A stretch of DNA of 64,000 bases from Streptomyces novaecaesareae (GCF_000716875.1 NZ_JNWQ01000008.1:1-64000), one strand, 5' to 3'; positions 1-8,943 are shown, counted from the first letter of the stretch. Translations and numbers: made by a program. The notes: a model not told the origin generated them from the sequence alone.

Positions 1-18
1 GAGGGTAGCCTTGCCCGC

Positions 19-921
19 GTGAGCACCTGTGCGACCGCGTCGCGTGAACTTTCGGAGCCGCTGGCAGCGACGGCGGCGGTGGCGACCACCTGGCTGCTGG
101 TGGAGCAGGCCGGGCCGTGGGGCGCGAAGGCGCTGGGTGAGAGCCACCTGGATCCGGCCGTGGGGCGGGCGCTGGAGGCGGCCGCGGCGGGGACGGGCGT
201 GCGGGTGGCGCTGATCCGGCGGCCGGGGCGGCACGCGGACTGTCTGCCGACGGCGCGGCACGAGGTGCTCGTGGCGCACACGGTGCCGGGGCGCGGCTGG
301 GTGCGCCGGGCTGGGGTGGCGGACCCGGCGGAGCTGCTGGGGCTGGACTTCGCGGCGCTGGGCGCCGGTGACCACACCGGCTTCGGGGCGGAGCACGTGG
401 GCGGCCCGGTGGCGCTGGTGTGCACCAACGGGCGGCGGGACCGCTGCTGCGCGCTGCTGGGCCGTCCGCTCGCGGCGGAGCTGGCGGCGGCCGGGCACAG
501 CGAGGTGTGGGAGGTGACCCACCTGGGCGGGCACCGCTTCTCCCCCACGATGCTGGTGCTGCCGTACGGCTACGCGTACGGGCGGTTGACGGCGGAGACG
601 GCCAAGGAGGTGCTGGCGGCGACGGCGGCCGGGCACATGGTGCCGGAGTGGTCGCGGGGCTGCTCGGGCTGGGACCGTCCGGGGCAGGCGGCCGACCACG
701 CGGTGCGGCTGGCGACCGGGGAGACCGGCGTGGACGCGCTGACGCTCACCCAGCGGCCGGACGGCGAGCGCCGTTGGCTGGTCGGGGTGCTGCACCGGGA
801 CGGCCGGGCGTGGGAGGTGGACGTGATCGAGTCGGTGAGCGAGCCGCCGCGTCCGGAGAGCTGCGGCAAGGCGGCGGGGACGCCGTCGCGGATGGACGTG
901 CTGTCCGTACGAGGGGTCTGA
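19..921 (+). CDS. Sucrase/ferredoxin-like family protein
   Basis: A 300-residue protein with a GTG start. The middle holds a CTNGRRDRCC stretch followed by GRPLAAEL, then an EVTHLGGHRFSPTMLVLP segment. This paired-Cys plus HLGGHRF pattern is what I know from the actinobacterial sucrase/ferredoxin-like (Suc_Fer-like) family, whose fold resembles a thioredoxin-like 2Fe-2S ferredoxin. I see no signal peptide or membrane segment, so it is probably cytosolic. Its physiological role is not established; a redox or iron-sulfur role is inference from the family. The gene stands alone and converges on the ABC transporter at 1024, with a strong hairpin between them. Only 18 bases precede the start, so the promoter lies mostly outside the window. 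Confidence 0.75.
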   Translation: MSTCATASRELSEPLAATAAVATTWLLVEQAGPWGAKALGESHLDPAVGRALEAAAAGTGVRVALIRRPGRHADCLPTARHEVLVAHTVPGRGWVRRAGVADPAELLGLDFAALGAGDHTGFGAEHVGGPVALVCTNGRRDRCCALLGRPLAAELAAAGHSEVWEVTHLGGHRFSPTMLVLPYGYAYGRLTAETAKEVLAATAAGHMVPEWSRGCSGWDRPGQAADHAVRLATGETGVDALTLTQRPDGERRWLVGVLHRDGRAWEVDVIESVSEPPRPESCGKAAGTPSRMDVLSVRGV

Positions 922-924
922 AAC

Positions 925-966
925 GCGGCGGCCCCGCGCCCGTGGGGGTGGGCGCGGGACCGCCGC
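925..966. terminator. Bidirectional hairpin terminator
   Basis: Arms at 925-941 and 950-966 pair over 7 and 9 bp, separated by one C/A mismatch, around an 8-base loop. It begins 3 bases after the stop of the upstream gene and faces the substrate-binding-protein gene end. There is no T-run, which is normal for this GC content. Confidence 0.7.
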
Positions 967-1001
967 GGCTTGTGGTCGGTGGCCTCGGGACCAACTGGTG
1001 A

Positions 1002-1034
1002 TCAGCCGGTGGTCAGCCGGTGGTCAGCCGGTGG
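1002..1034. repeat. Three 11-bp tandem repeats over a stop codon
   Basis: TCAGCCGGTGG occurs three times head to tail at 1002, 1013 and 1024. The third copy contains the stop codon of the substrate-binding-protein gene. Because 11 is not a multiple of 3, the three TGA triplets lie in three different frames on the minus strand. Confidence 0.9.
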
Positions 1035-2103
1035 CGGCCTTGCCGACGAACTCCGTGGTGTAGGTCCTGGACAGGTCGATCGTCCCTTCCTTGCCCTTGA
1101 CGTCCGGGTGGAACGCCGCGAGCACCGAGAGCACCGTCTTCGGCCCGTCGGCCGGCATCACGCCGTCCGTGGTGAACATCGGCAGCGTCGCCTTGATGGC
1201 CGCCGCGTACTGGTCGGCCCCGCCCTGCGCGTAGTCGGCGGGCATCTTCGCGGCGATCTCCTCGGGGGTGTGGGTGGACATCCACTTGAGGGTCTTCACG
1301 AAGGCGTTGGCGAGCTTCTGGGTGGTGTCCTTGTTCTTCTCCACCCAGTCGATGTTCATGTACAGCGAGGACGACGGGTACAGCCCGCCGAGGGCCTGGC
1401 GCGAGCCCTCGGGAGTGCGCATGTCGTAGAGGATCTTGCCGAGGCCCTTGTCCAGGACGTTGGCGACGGTCGGGTCGGTGGTCATCCCGGCGTCGATGCT
1501 GCCCTGCTGGAGCGCGGCGATGAAGGTCTGGCCGGCGCCGACCGCGATCGGGCTGAACTCGCTGACGGCGGTGCCGTTCTTGACCGCGAGGTACTTGGTG
1601 AGGAAGTCGGTGGAGGAGCCGATGCTGGTGACGCCGAGCTTCCTGCCCTTGAAGTCGGCGCCGGACCTGATGGCGTCGGCCTGCTTGGCGGAGACGATCT
1701 CGACCTCGCCCGGGGCCTGGGAGAACTGCACCACGGACTCGACGTTCTTGCCCTTGGCCTGCAGGTCGATGGTGTGGTCGTAGAAGCCGACCGCGCCCTG
1801 GACGTCCCCGGCGAGCAGCGCGGTGGTGGCGTTGACGCCGGCGGGCTCGGTCATCAGCTCGACGTTGACGCCGGCTTCGGCGAAGAAGCCGAGCCGCTGG
1901 GTGAGCATCGCGGGCAGGTAGATGACCTTGTCCAGGCCACCGACCATGATCTTGACCTTGGGCCCGTCGACCTGCTGCCCGGCCGGGGCGGCGACGGCGC
2001 CGTGCCCGGCGGTGGCGGCGTCGTTGGCGCAGGCGGAGAGCGGGAGGAGCAGGACGGCGGCGAGGGCGGCTGCGGCGGATCTGCCGGTCGGGTGGGGGCG
2101 CAT
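1024..2103 (-). CDS. ABC transporter substrate-binding lipoprotein, NMT1/SsuA/TauA type
   Basis: This 359-residue protein begins with a lipoprotein signal peptide: basic MRPHPTGR, a hydrophobic core, and an LSAC lipobox with Cys about residue 26. The rest reads as an NMT1/THI5-like periplasmic-binding fold, with KVIYLPAMLTQRLGFFAEAGV near the N-terminus, then GDVQGAVGFYDH and GRKLGVTSIGSSTDF. Such proteins capture nitrate, sulfonates, taurine or pyrimidine precursors for import; the ligand here cannot be named from sequence. It is the last gene of a permease/ATPase operon on the minus strand. The neighbouring CitA-type two-component system is divergent and could control it, which is inference. 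Its 3' end carries a triple 11-bp repeat. Confidence 0.85.
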   Translation of the reverse strand: MRPHPTGRSAAAALAAVLLLPLSACANDAATAGHGAVAAPAGQQVDGPKVKIMVGGLDKVIYLPAMLTQRLGFFAEAGVNVELMTEPAGVNATTALLAGDVQGAVGFYDHTIDLQAKGKNVESVVQFSQAPGEVEIVSAKQADAIRSGADFKGRKLGVTSIGSSTDFLTKYLAVKNGTAVSEFSPIAVGAGQTFIAALQQGSIDAGMTTDPTVANVLDKGLGKILYDMRTPEGSRQALGGLYPSSSLYMNIDWVEKNKDTTQKLANAFVKTLKWMSTHTPEEIAAKMPADYAQGGADQYAAAIKATLPMFTTDGVMPADGPKTVLSVLAAFHPDVKGKEGTIDLSRTYTTEFVGKAATG

Positions 2104-2138
2104 GGGTGGGGGTGCCTCTCTTCTTGCAGCAGGGGGGA

Positions 2139-2176
2139 GTCGGCGGTCGTCGCCCGGGTCAGCGGCCGTCGCCCGC
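2139..2176. repeat. Degenerate 19-bp tandem duplication over the permease stop
   Basis: Positions 2139-2157 and 2158-2176 match at 16 of 19 bases. The second copy contains the permease stop codon, where the first copy reads TCG instead of TCA on the plus strand. It looks like an older version of the stop-spanning duplications elsewhere in the window. Confidence 0.65.
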
Positions 2177-3028
2177 GTCGGCGGGCTTCCAGCGGAACAG
2201 CTTCTTCTCGGCGAAGGTCAGCAGCCCCTCGGTGAACAGCGCGACGACGGCGAGGATGGTCATGGCGGCGTACACGCCGGCCGCGTTGAAGGTGCCCTGG
2301 GCGGCCGCGACGAGCAGGCCGAGGCCCTTGGTGGCGCCGATGTACTCGCCGACGATGGCGCCGATCAGCGCGAAGCCGAAGCTGACGTGCAGGCTGGTGA
2401 AGATCCAGGTGGTGGCGGCGGGGATGACCACCTGCAAGGTGACCTTGCGGTTGTCGGCGCCCAGGATGCGGGCGTTGGCGACGAGGTTGCGGTCCACCTC
2501 GCGGGCGCCCTGGAAGGCGTTGAAGAACACCGGGAAGAACACCAGCACCACGGCCGAGGCCACCTTGGAGGCCGGGCCGAGGCCGAACCAGATCAGGAAG
2601 ATCGGCGCCAGCACGATCCGCGGGATGGCGTTGAGCACCTTGATGTACGGTCCGAACACGTCGGCCAGGAAGCGGATCCGGCCGAGCGCGATGCCCAGCA
2701 GCACACCGCCGACGACGCCGATCACCCAGCCGGTGAGGGCCTCGTAGAGGGTGTAGCCGATCTGCTCGCCGAGCGAGCCCTGGGCGGTGCCGTGGGTGAT
2801 CCACTGCCAGATCTGGTCCCAGATCCTCGACGGCTGCGAGAAGTTGAACGGGTCGATGACGTCCGTCCGGGCGCACACCTCCCAGAGCCCGAGGAAGGCG
2901 ACCAGGACCGCGACCCGGGCCGCGTACACGCCCAACTTCCGGTTGCGGGCGGCCCGTTCGCGGGCCTCGGTTCTCGTGGTGACGGCCGGGGGCGTCCCGG
3001 TGACGGCCGACGCGGTCTCAAGCGGCAC
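2159..3028 (-). CDS. ABC transporter permease, SsuC/TauC type
   Basis: The 289-residue protein has a cytoplasmic basic N-terminus, a first membrane segment around VAVLVAFLGLWEV, and several further hydrophobic segments. The EAA loop (about residues 180-200) contains the permease signature GADNRKVTLQVVIPAATTWI. This is the membrane subunit of a nitrate/sulfonate/taurine-class importer (BPD_transp_1). The GTG start follows GAGGAG with a 6-base spacer. The start overlaps the ATPase gene end by 11 bp, so the two are translationally coupled. The substrate-binding-protein gene follows after 55 bp. Confidence 0.88.
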   Translation of the reverse strand: MPLETASAVTGTPPAVTTRTEARERAARNRKLGVYAARVAVLVAFLGLWEVCARTDVIDPFNFSQPSRIWDQIWQWITHGTAQGSLGEQIGYTLYEALTGWVIGVVGGVLLGIALGRIRFLADVFGPYIKVLNAIPRIVLAPIFLIWFGLGPASKVASAVVLVFFPVFFNAFQGAREVDRNLVANARILGADNRKVTLQVVIPAATTWIFTSLHVSFGFALIGAIVGEYIGATKGLGLLVAAAQGTFNAAGVYAAMTILAVVALFTEGLLTFAEKKLFRWKPADAGDGR

Positions 3029-3824
3029 GACCCGCTCCTCTCTCCCGGGTGATGCGTACCTCTTCGCCGAGCGAGGCCCAGATCTCGCGGTACAGCTCGA
3101 CGAACCTCGGTTCCAGTCGGACGGCCTCCACGGTGCGCGGTCGCGGCAGGTCGACGGTGAAGATCTCCTTGACGGTGGCCGGTCCGGCCGTCATGACGAC
3201 GACCCGGTCGGCGAGCGCGATGGCCTCGTCCAGGTCGTGGGTGACGAAGACAACCGACGAGCCGGTACCGGCCCACAGCTCCAGCAGCTGGTCCGACATG
3301 AGGGCGCGGGTCTGCACGTCCAGTGCCGAGAACGGCTCGTCCATCAGCAGGATCGCCGGGTCGTTGACGAAGGTCTGGGCGAGCGCCACGCGCTTGCGCA
3401 TGCCGCCGGACAGCTGGTGCGGGTAGCGGTCCTCGAAGGCGCCGAGGCCGACCCGGCCCAGCCAGTCCCGGGCCCGCTCCCTGGCCTCGGCGGCGGGCAC
3501 ACCGCGGAAGCGGGGGCCCGCCATGACGTTGGACAGGACGGTGCGCCAGGGGAAGACGGCGTCCTGCTGGAAGACGAACCCGACCCGGGAGTTGATCCCG
3601 CTGACGGATTCCCCGTACACCCGGACCTCGCCCTCGGTGGGCTCCTCCAGGCCGCTGACCAGGGTCAGCGTGGTCGACTTGCCGCAGCCGGTGGGGCCGA
3701 CGACGGCGACGAACTCGCCTTGGGCGACGGTCAGATCGAGATCGCGTACGGCGGTGTGCAGCGCCCCCGAGGGGGTGCGGAACCGTTTGGTCGCGCCGGT
3801 CAGCTCGATCGCCGGGGTGCTCAT
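3018..3824 (-). CDS. ABC transporter ATP-binding protein, SsuB/TauB type
   Basis: The 268-residue ATPase has all expected motifs: Walker A GPTGCGKST (about residue 43), Q-loop FQQDAVFPWRTV, signature LSGGMRKRVALAQ, Walker B ILLMDEPFSALD, and H-loop VFVTHD. The PWRTVLSNV after the Q-loop is typical of nitrate/sulfonate/taurine importers. It energises uptake with the permease and lipoprotein encoded immediately downstream, and is the first gene of that operon. Its promoter should lie in the 333-bp region shared with the divergent sensor kinase gene. Confidence 0.9.
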   Translation of the reverse strand: MSTPAIELTGATKRFRTPSGALHTAVRDLDLTVAQGEFVAVVGPTGCGKSTTLTLVSGLEEPTEGEVRVYGESVSGINSRVGFVFQQDAVFPWRTVLSNVMAGPRFRGVPAAEARERARDWLGRVGLGAFEDRYPHQLSGGMRKRVALAQTFVNDPAILLMDEPFSALDVQTRALMSDQLLELWAGTGSSVVFVTHDLDEAIALADRVVVMTAGPATVKEIFTVDLPRPRTVEAVRLEPRFVELYREIWASLGEEVRITRERGAGRAA

Positions 3825-4157
3825 GCCCCACCTCGCGTCGCTCGGCGGGTGCTTCGCACCGGTCGCACCCCTCGATGGTTCACTCGCTCCACTCGCTCAC
3901 GCATTCGGTCCTCCCGGGTCTGTGCTTGCCCCGGAAAGGTAGGAGCGGGCCCGGCTCCGGCGGGAGCCTTCTCCGCGTAGTGCGACTTCTCCGCTTTGAG
4001 GGGTGTTCTGCTCGTTTTGCTTCCGCTACAACTGCGGGGACGCGGCTGACAGAAACACGCCGGAAACGTAAGGTGTCCCGATCCCCCACCCGAGGACCCC
4101 CGCAGAACCGCCCGCAGCACGCCGCAGAACCCCCGCAGCCGCCGAGAGGAGGCCCGG
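3825..4157. other. Divergent intergenic region, ABC importer / two-component system
   Basis: This 333-bp spacer separates the minus-strand importer operon from the plus-strand kinase gene. It should carry promoters for both. I found no clear palindromic operator. A GAGAGGAGG Shine-Dalgarno sequence lies at 4144-4152, just ahead of the kinase ATG. No convincing gene is present. Confidence 0.5.
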
Positions 4158-5765
4158 ATGAAGCTCCCCCACTGGCCCCGCCGGGTCTTCGCGCAGCTGC
4201 TGCTGAGCCAGACCGTCGTCACCGTCGGTGTCACCGCCGTGACCGCCGGGCTGTTCCTGGCCCCGGTCAGCAACGAACTGGACCACGACGCGATGCAGCG
4301 GGCACTGTCGATCGCCCAGGCCACCGCGACCGACGAGACGATCGCCCGGGCCGCCGCGACCCGCGACGTGGTGGCCGCGCAGCGCAACGCCGAACAGATC
4401 CGCCTGGCCACCGGCGCCAGCTTCGTCGTGGTCACCGACCTGGACGGGATCCGGCTCTCGCACACCGACCCGGGCCGGATCGGCCACCGGGTCAGCACCG
4501 ACCCGGAGCCGGCCCTGGCCGGCCGCAGCGTCACCGCGATCCAGCAGGGCACCCTGGGCCGCACCGCGCGCGGCAAGGTCCCGCTGCGGATGGCCGACGG
4601 CCGGATCGTCGGCGAGGTGTCGGTGGGCATCAGCGACGACTCGATCCGCCGCCGGCTGCTGAAGATGCTCACCGGGATCCTGCTGTGCGCGGGCGCCGGC
4701 CTGGCCGCCGGTACGGTCGCCACCCTCGCCCTGGCCCGTCGGCTCAAGCGCCGCACCCACAACATCGCGCTGGCCGACATCTCCGCGCTGCTGGTGGAGC
4801 GGGAGGCGATGCTGCACGGCATACGCGAGGGCATGGTGGCACTGGACGAGCACGGCCGGATCCGGCTGGCCAACGACGAGGCGCTGCGGCTGCTCGGCCT
4901 GCCCGAGGACTGCACCGGCCGCCCGATCGGCGCGGTGCTGCCGCCGGGCCGGCTGGCCGACGTCCTGACCGGCCGGATCACCGGCACCGACCTGCCGGCC
5001 GTCCGGGACGACCGGGTGCTGGTGGTGAACCGGATGGCCGCGGCCGAGGACGGGCCCGTGGGCGGCGCGGTGGTGACGCTGCGCGACCGCACCGAGCTGG
5101 AGTCGCTGGTCCGCGAGCTGGACACCACCCGCAGCCTGACCGAGGCGCTACGGGCTCAGGACCACGAGCACGCCAACCGGATGCACACCCTGCTGGGCCT
5201 GCTGGAGCTGGGCCGCCACGAGCAGGCGGTGGCGTTCATCTCGGAGCAGTCCGGCTCGCACGCCGTGGTCGCCGCGCGGATCGCCGAACAGGTGCAGGAC
5301 CCGCACGTCGCGGCGCTGCTGGCGGGCAAGACGGCGGTGGCGGGCGAGCGCGGGGTCCGGCTGGCGCTGGCCCCGGCGGCACACCTGCCGGACGCGGTGG
5401 TGGACCCGCGGGCCCTGGTGACGGTGCTCGGCAATCTGGTCGACAACGCGGTGGACGCGGTGGCACCGAGTGGGGGCGGCCGGGTCGAGGTGAGCCTGGC
5501 GGCGGCCGGCTCCACCCTGCTGCTGCAGGTCGCGGACAGCGGTCCGGGCGTACCGGAGGAACTGCGCGAGCAGGTCTTCGAGGAGGGGTGGACCAGCAAG
5601 GACGCGCCCGCGCACCGCCCGCGCGGGCTCGGGCTGGCGATGGTGCGGCGGCTGGTCGAGCGGACCGGCGGCCGGATCGTGCTCGACACCGGACCGCTCG
5701 GCGGCGCCCGGTTCACGGTCGAGCTGCCCGAGGCCCTGCTCACCGACCGGCTCGTGGAGGCGTGA
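4158..5765 (+). CDS. Sensor histidine kinase, CitA/DcuS family
   Basis: A 535-residue membrane kinase. A first membrane helix spans about residues 12-33, followed by an extracytoplasmic sensor domain of about 140 residues and a second helix at about 172-195. A cytoplasmic PAS-like region (REGMVALDEHGRIRLANDEAL) follows. The SpoOB-like dimerisation helix has AQDHEHANRMHTLLGLLELG, with H336 as the likely phosphorylated histidine. The ATPase domain shows N-box NLVDNAVDAV and glycine boxes DSGPGVP and RGLGLAMVRRL. This architecture is typical of citrate/C4-dicarboxylate sensors, but the ligand is not shown by the sequence. Its stop overlaps the regulator ATG (TGATG). Confidence 0.9.
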   Translation: MKLPHWPRRVFAQLLLSQTVVTVGVTAVTAGLFLAPVSNELDHDAMQRALSIAQATATDETIARAAATRDVVAAQRNAEQIRLATGASFVVVTDLDGIRLSHTDPGRIGHRVSTDPEPALAGRSVTAIQQGTLGRTARGKVPLRMADGRIVGEVSVGISDDSIRRRLLKMLTGILLCAGAGLAAGTVATLALARRLKRRTHNIALADISALLVEREAMLHGIREGMVALDEHGRIRLANDEALRLLGLPEDCTGRPIGAVLPPGRLADVLTGRITGTDLPAVRDDRVLVVNRMAAAEDGPVGGAVVTLRDRTELESLVRELDTTRSLTEALRAQDHEHANRMHTLLGLLELGRHEQAVAFISEQSGSHAVVAARIAEQVQDPHVAALLAGKTAVAGERGVRLALAPAAHLPDAVVDPRALVTVLGNLVDNAVDAVAPSGGGRVEVSLAAAGSTLLLQVADSGPGVPEELREQVFEEGWTSKDAPAHRPRGLGLAMVRRLVERTGGRIVLDTGPLGGARFTVELPEALLTDRLVEA

Positions 5766-6451
5766 TGATCGACGTACTCGTGGTGGACGACGACTTCCGG
5801 GTCGCGGACGTACACGCCGCGTACGTGGCCAAGGTGCCCGGCTTCCGGGTCACCGGCACCGCGCACTCGGCCGGGGAGGCACTGGCCTCGCTGGAGCGCC
5901 GCCCGGTGGACCTGCTGCTGCTCGACCACCACCTGCCGGACGAGACCGGCCTCGCGCTGGTGCGCCGGCTGCGGGAACGCCAGGTGGCCTGCGACGTGAT
6001 GATGGTGACGGCCGCCCGGGACGTGTCGACGGTGCACGCCGCCATGCAGCACGGCGCGCTGCAGTACCTGGTCAAGCCGTTCACCTTCGCCGGGCTGCGG
6101 GAGAAGCTGGTGGCGTACGCGCAGCTGCGGCACGCGCTGGCCGCCCCCGCCCGGGAGGCCGGCCAGGACGAGGTGGACCGGCTCTTCGCGACCCTGCGCA
6201 GCGCCGGTGCCCCGACCGGGGCGCTGCCCAAGGGCCACTCGGCGCCGACCACCGACCTGGTGCTGGGCGTCCTGCGCCGGGCCGGCCGACCGCTGTCCGC
6301 CCAGGAGGTCGCCGACGCCACCGGGCTGAGCCGCTCCACGGCGCAGCGCTACCTCAAGCAGCTGGAGCGCGACAGCCGGCTGCGGCTGACCCTGCGCTAC
6401 GGGGACACCGGCAGGCCCGAGCACCGCTACGGCCTGGCGGCCCGGCTCTGA
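5765..6451 (+). CDS. Response regulator, CitB/DcuR family
   Basis: The 228-residue regulator has an N-terminal receiver domain with acidic pocket DDD at residues 8-10, phosphoacceptor D54 in LLLLDHHLPDETG, the conserved Thr in MVTAARD, and Lys in LVKPF. The C-terminus carries a helix-turn-helix (RPLSAQEVADATGLSRSTAQRY), as in CitB/DcuR proteins. I chose the ATG that overlaps the kinase stop by one base; a GTG three bases upstream is the alternative. It should be phosphorylated by the kinase encoded just upstream. Plausible targets are the divergent importer or the convergent symporter genes, by proximity only. Its 3' end, including the stop, is tandemly duplicated. Confidence 0.9.
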   Translation: MIDVLVVDDDFRVADVHAAYVAKVPGFRVTGTAHSAGEALASLERRPVDLLLLDHHLPDETGLALVRRLRERQVACDVMMVTAARDVSTVHAAMQHGALQYLVKPFTFAGLREKLVAYAQLRHALAAPAREAGQDEVDRLFATLRSAGAPTGALPKGHSAPTTDLVLGVLRRAGRPLSAQEVADATGLSRSTAQRYLKQLERDSRLRLTLRYGDTGRPEHRYGLAARL

Positions 6452-6487
6452 ACACACGGGGAACCCCGGCTCTGAACACGGGGGAAC
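6441..6487. repeat. 24/23-bp tandem duplication over the regulator stop
   Basis: Positions 6441-6464 and 6465-6487 are the same sequence except for a one-base deletion and a local change. Both copies contain CGGCTCTGAACAC, so the TGA stop of the regulator gene is present twice. Confidence 0.85.
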
Positions 6488-6518
6488 CCCGGCGGCCCCA
6501 GGCCCGCCGGGGTTCCCC
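6481..6518. terminator. Convergent hairpin terminator
   Basis: GGGGAACCCCGGC at 6481-6493 pairs perfectly with 6506-6518 (13 bp) around a 12-base loop. It lies between the convergent response regulator and symporter genes and can serve both. The left arm was partly made by the tandem duplication at 6441-6487. Confidence 0.75.
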
Positions 6519-6531
6519 GGGACGCGACGGC

Positions 6532-8250
6532 TCAGGCCGCGCCCGCACCGGTGAGGGCCCGCACCTCCAGTTCGGCGAAGCGGTCCGCGTCGGCGGGCTC
6601 GGGCGAGGTGACCGTCCCGATCCAGCCCGCCAGGAAGCCGAGCGGGATGGAGATGATGCCGGGGTTCTCCAGCGGGAACCAGTGGAAGTCGACGCCGGGG
6701 AAGAGCGCCGCCTTGGAGCCGGAGACCACCGGCGAGAAGAACACCAGGACCATCGCCGGGACCAGCCCGCCGTACACCGACCAGACCGCGCCGCGGGCGG
6801 TGAACCGCGACCAGAACAGGGTGTACAGCAGGACGGGCAGGTTGGAGGAGGCGGCGACGGCGAAGGCCAGGCCGACCAGGAAGGCCACGTTCAGCTGCTG
6901 GGCGTAGAGGCTGATCACGATCGCGGCCGCGCCGATCCCGCCCGCGGCGATCCGCGCGACGACGACCTCCTGCTGCTCGGCGGCCCCGGGCCCGGGCTCG
7001 TCCGCCGACCGGGCGGCCGGAAGGGCCTCGGCCGAGCGGCGGCGCAGCCGGTCGCGCAGTGACCGTGCCCGTTCCCGCCGCGGCCGGTTGCGCCAGGCGC
7101 CGGCCCAGATGTCGTGGGCGAAGGCCGCCGAGGAGGCCAGGGTGAGCCCGGCGACCACGGCGAGGATGGTGGCGAAGGCGATCGCCGAGATCAGCGCGAA
7201 CAGCACCACCCCGCCGGTGCTGCCGTTGCCGCCGCCGAGCACCAGGGCGAGCAGCGGGACGGCGGTGTTCCCGGCCGAGTTGGCGTGCCGCACCTCGGCC
7301 GAGCCGACCAGCGCGGTGGCGCCGAGGCCGAGTGCGATGGCCATCAGGTAGAAGCCGCCGACCAGGCCGATCGCCCACATCGTGGAGCGGCGGGCGGCCC
7401 GCGCGGTGGGCACGGTGTAGAAGCGGGACAGGATGTGCGGCAGACCGGCGGTGCCGAGCACCAGGGCGAGGCCGAGGCTGAAGAAGTCCAGCCGGCTGGT
7501 GAAGCTCGCGCCGTACTTGAGTCCGGGCTCCAGGTAGCGGTGCCCGGCGCCGCTGTGCTGGGCGGCCTGGCGCATCAGCTCGCCGAGGTCGCCGTGGAAG
7601 CGGACCACCAGCAGCACCGTCAGCAGCACCGATCCGGCGGTCAGCAGGACGGCCTTGATGATCTGGATCCAGGTGGTGGCCCGCATCCCGCCGATCGTCA
7701 CGTAGACGACCATCAGCGCGCCGACCGCGATGATCGTCCAGGTCCGGGCGTGCGGGCTGTTGGTGCCGAGCAGCAGGGCGACCAGCGAGCCGGCGCCGAC
7801 CATCTGGGCGACCAGGTAGAGCAGGGTGACGACGACGCTGGCGCCGCCGGCCGCGGCCCGCACCCTGCGGCGGCGCAGCCGCAGCGCGAGCACGTCGGCG
7901 AGGGTGTACCGGCCGGCGTTGCGGACGAGTTCGGCGACCAGCATCAGCACCACCAGCCAGGCGACCAGGAAGCCGATGCTGTAGAGCACGCCGTCGTAGC
8001 CGTACAGGGCGATCAGCCCGGCGACGCCGAGGAAGGAGGCGGCGGAGAGGTAGTCGCCGGACAGCGCGAAGCCGTTCTGCAGCGGGGTGAAGTCGCGGCC
8101 GCCGGCGTAGAAGTCCTCGGCGGCGTTGCCCCGGCGGCCGACCCAGAGGGTGACGCCGAGGGTGACCAGGACGACGACGGCGAACAGCACGATCGCGAGC
8201 GAGTGGTGGTCGCCGGTGGGGGCGACGGGGGGCGGGGTGGCGGTCGTCAT
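6532..8250 (-). CDS. actP: Cation/acetate symporter-like solute:sodium symporter
   Basis: This 572-residue integral membrane protein belongs to the SSS family (MctC/ActP branch). The N-terminus has RRGNAAEDFYAGGRDFTPLQNGFALSGDYLSAASFLG, a segment well conserved in acetate permeases. Many hydrophobic helices follow, with GMRATTWIQIIKAV and GTAGLPHILSRFYTVP characteristic of the family. A soluble loop of about 55 residues rich in Arg, Ala and Glu lies about residues 385-440. It probably imports acetate or another short monocarboxylate with a cation; exact substrate is inference. The start overlaps the DUF485 gene by ATGA, the usual pairing for this transporter. Confidence 0.85.
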   Translation of the reverse strand: MTTATPPPVAPTGDHHSLAIVLFAVVVLVTLGVTLWVGRRGNAAEDFYAGGRDFTPLQNGFALSGDYLSAASFLGVAGLIALYGYDGVLYSIGFLVAWLVVLMLVAELVRNAGRYTLADVLALRLRRRRVRAAAGGASVVVTLLYLVAQMVGAGSLVALLLGTNSPHARTWTIIAVGALMVVYVTIGGMRATTWIQIIKAVLLTAGSVLLTVLLVVRFHGDLGELMRQAAQHSGAGHRYLEPGLKYGASFTSRLDFFSLGLALVLGTAGLPHILSRFYTVPTARAARRSTMWAIGLVGGFYLMAIALGLGATALVGSAEVRHANSAGNTAVPLLALVLGGGNGSTGGVVLFALISAIAFATILAVVAGLTLASSAAFAHDIWAGAWRNRPRRERARSLRDRLRRRSAEALPAARSADEPGPGAAEQQEVVVARIAAGGIGAAAIVISLYAQQLNVAFLVGLAFAVAASSNLPVLLYTLFWSRFTARGAVWSVYGGLVPAMVLVFFSPVVSGSKAALFPGVDFHWFPLENPGIISIPLGFLAGWIGTVTSPEPADADRFAELEVRALTGAGAA

Positions 8251-8813
8251 CGCAGCTGGTCCTGGGTGTCCCAGCGCAGGCCCAGGGCGGCGCGGTCGCG
8301 CTTGGTCCGGGCGTTGCGGGCGTAGAGCCAGGTGAGCAGGAAGGTGGAGAGGAACTGCGAAAGGCCGAGCAGCCAGGCCACGTTGAAGGGCCCCGCCACC
8401 CGGGTGCGCATCAGGGCGGGGGCGGCGGCCTGGGCGGCCACGTACATCAGGTACCAGCTGAGGAAGACGCCCGCGATTGGCAAGACGAACAACCGGTAGC
8501 TGCGGCGGATGTCCTGGAAGGCCGCGCTCGCCTGGACGGCCCGGTACACCTCGGTGCTGTCGGTGGCGCTCGCCGGCGCCGGCGGCTCCTGCGGCACGAC
8601 GGCCGGAGCGGCCGCGGACACGGCGGGCGGCGCGGCCACCGGCTCGGGGGCGGCGGCCGGCTGGGCGGCGGCCGTACGGGTGGGCATCGGCTGGGCCGGT
8701 ACCGCCGTTCGGCGGGGTACGGCGACCTCCTCGGACGCGGAGGCGGCGGCCGGAGCGGCCCACCAGTCGAATCGCTGCCCCTGGCCGGGACTGCTGGTCT
8801 GCTGCTGTGGCAC
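8247..8813 (-). CDS. DUF485 membrane protein, symporter partner
   Basis: The 188-residue protein has an N-terminal half rich in Pro, Ala and Gln, then a DUF485 domain from about residue 97: VYRAVQASAAFQDIRRSYRLFVLPIAGVF, with two membrane helices and a basic C-terminal tail. DUF485 proteins are the small partner encoded with ActP-type symporters, and the 4-bp overlap with actP agrees. I place the start at the GTG at 8813, because AGGAG lies 5 bases ahead of it. An ATG at 8876 would add 21 residues but has a poor ribosome site. Confidence 0.8.
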   Translation of the reverse strand: MPQQQTSSPGQGQRFDWWAAPAAASASEEVAVPRRTAVPAQPMPTRTAAAQPAAAPEPVAAPPAVSAAAPAVVPQEPPAPASATDSTEVYRAVQASAAFQDIRRSYRLFVLPIAGVFLSWYLMYVAAQAAAPALMRTRVAGPFNVAWLLGLSQFLSTFLLTWLYARNARTKRDRAALGLRWDTQDQLR

Positions 8814-8943
8814 TGCTGCTCCTGGGCCGGGCCGGGCGTTCTGACCCGAACCATCATGGAGGCCGCCGGACAGCATCCCTGACCATCGCAGATGCGTTCA
8901 CTCAATGAGGTGGTCGATCATCTGACGGACGGTCATCCGACTA

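Noticed and set aside
3875..5760. Long plus-strand open frame running into the response regulator
   Set aside because: It overlaps the sensor kinase gene in another frame, and its translation is Arg/Pro/Gly-rich noise until the regulator begins at 5765.
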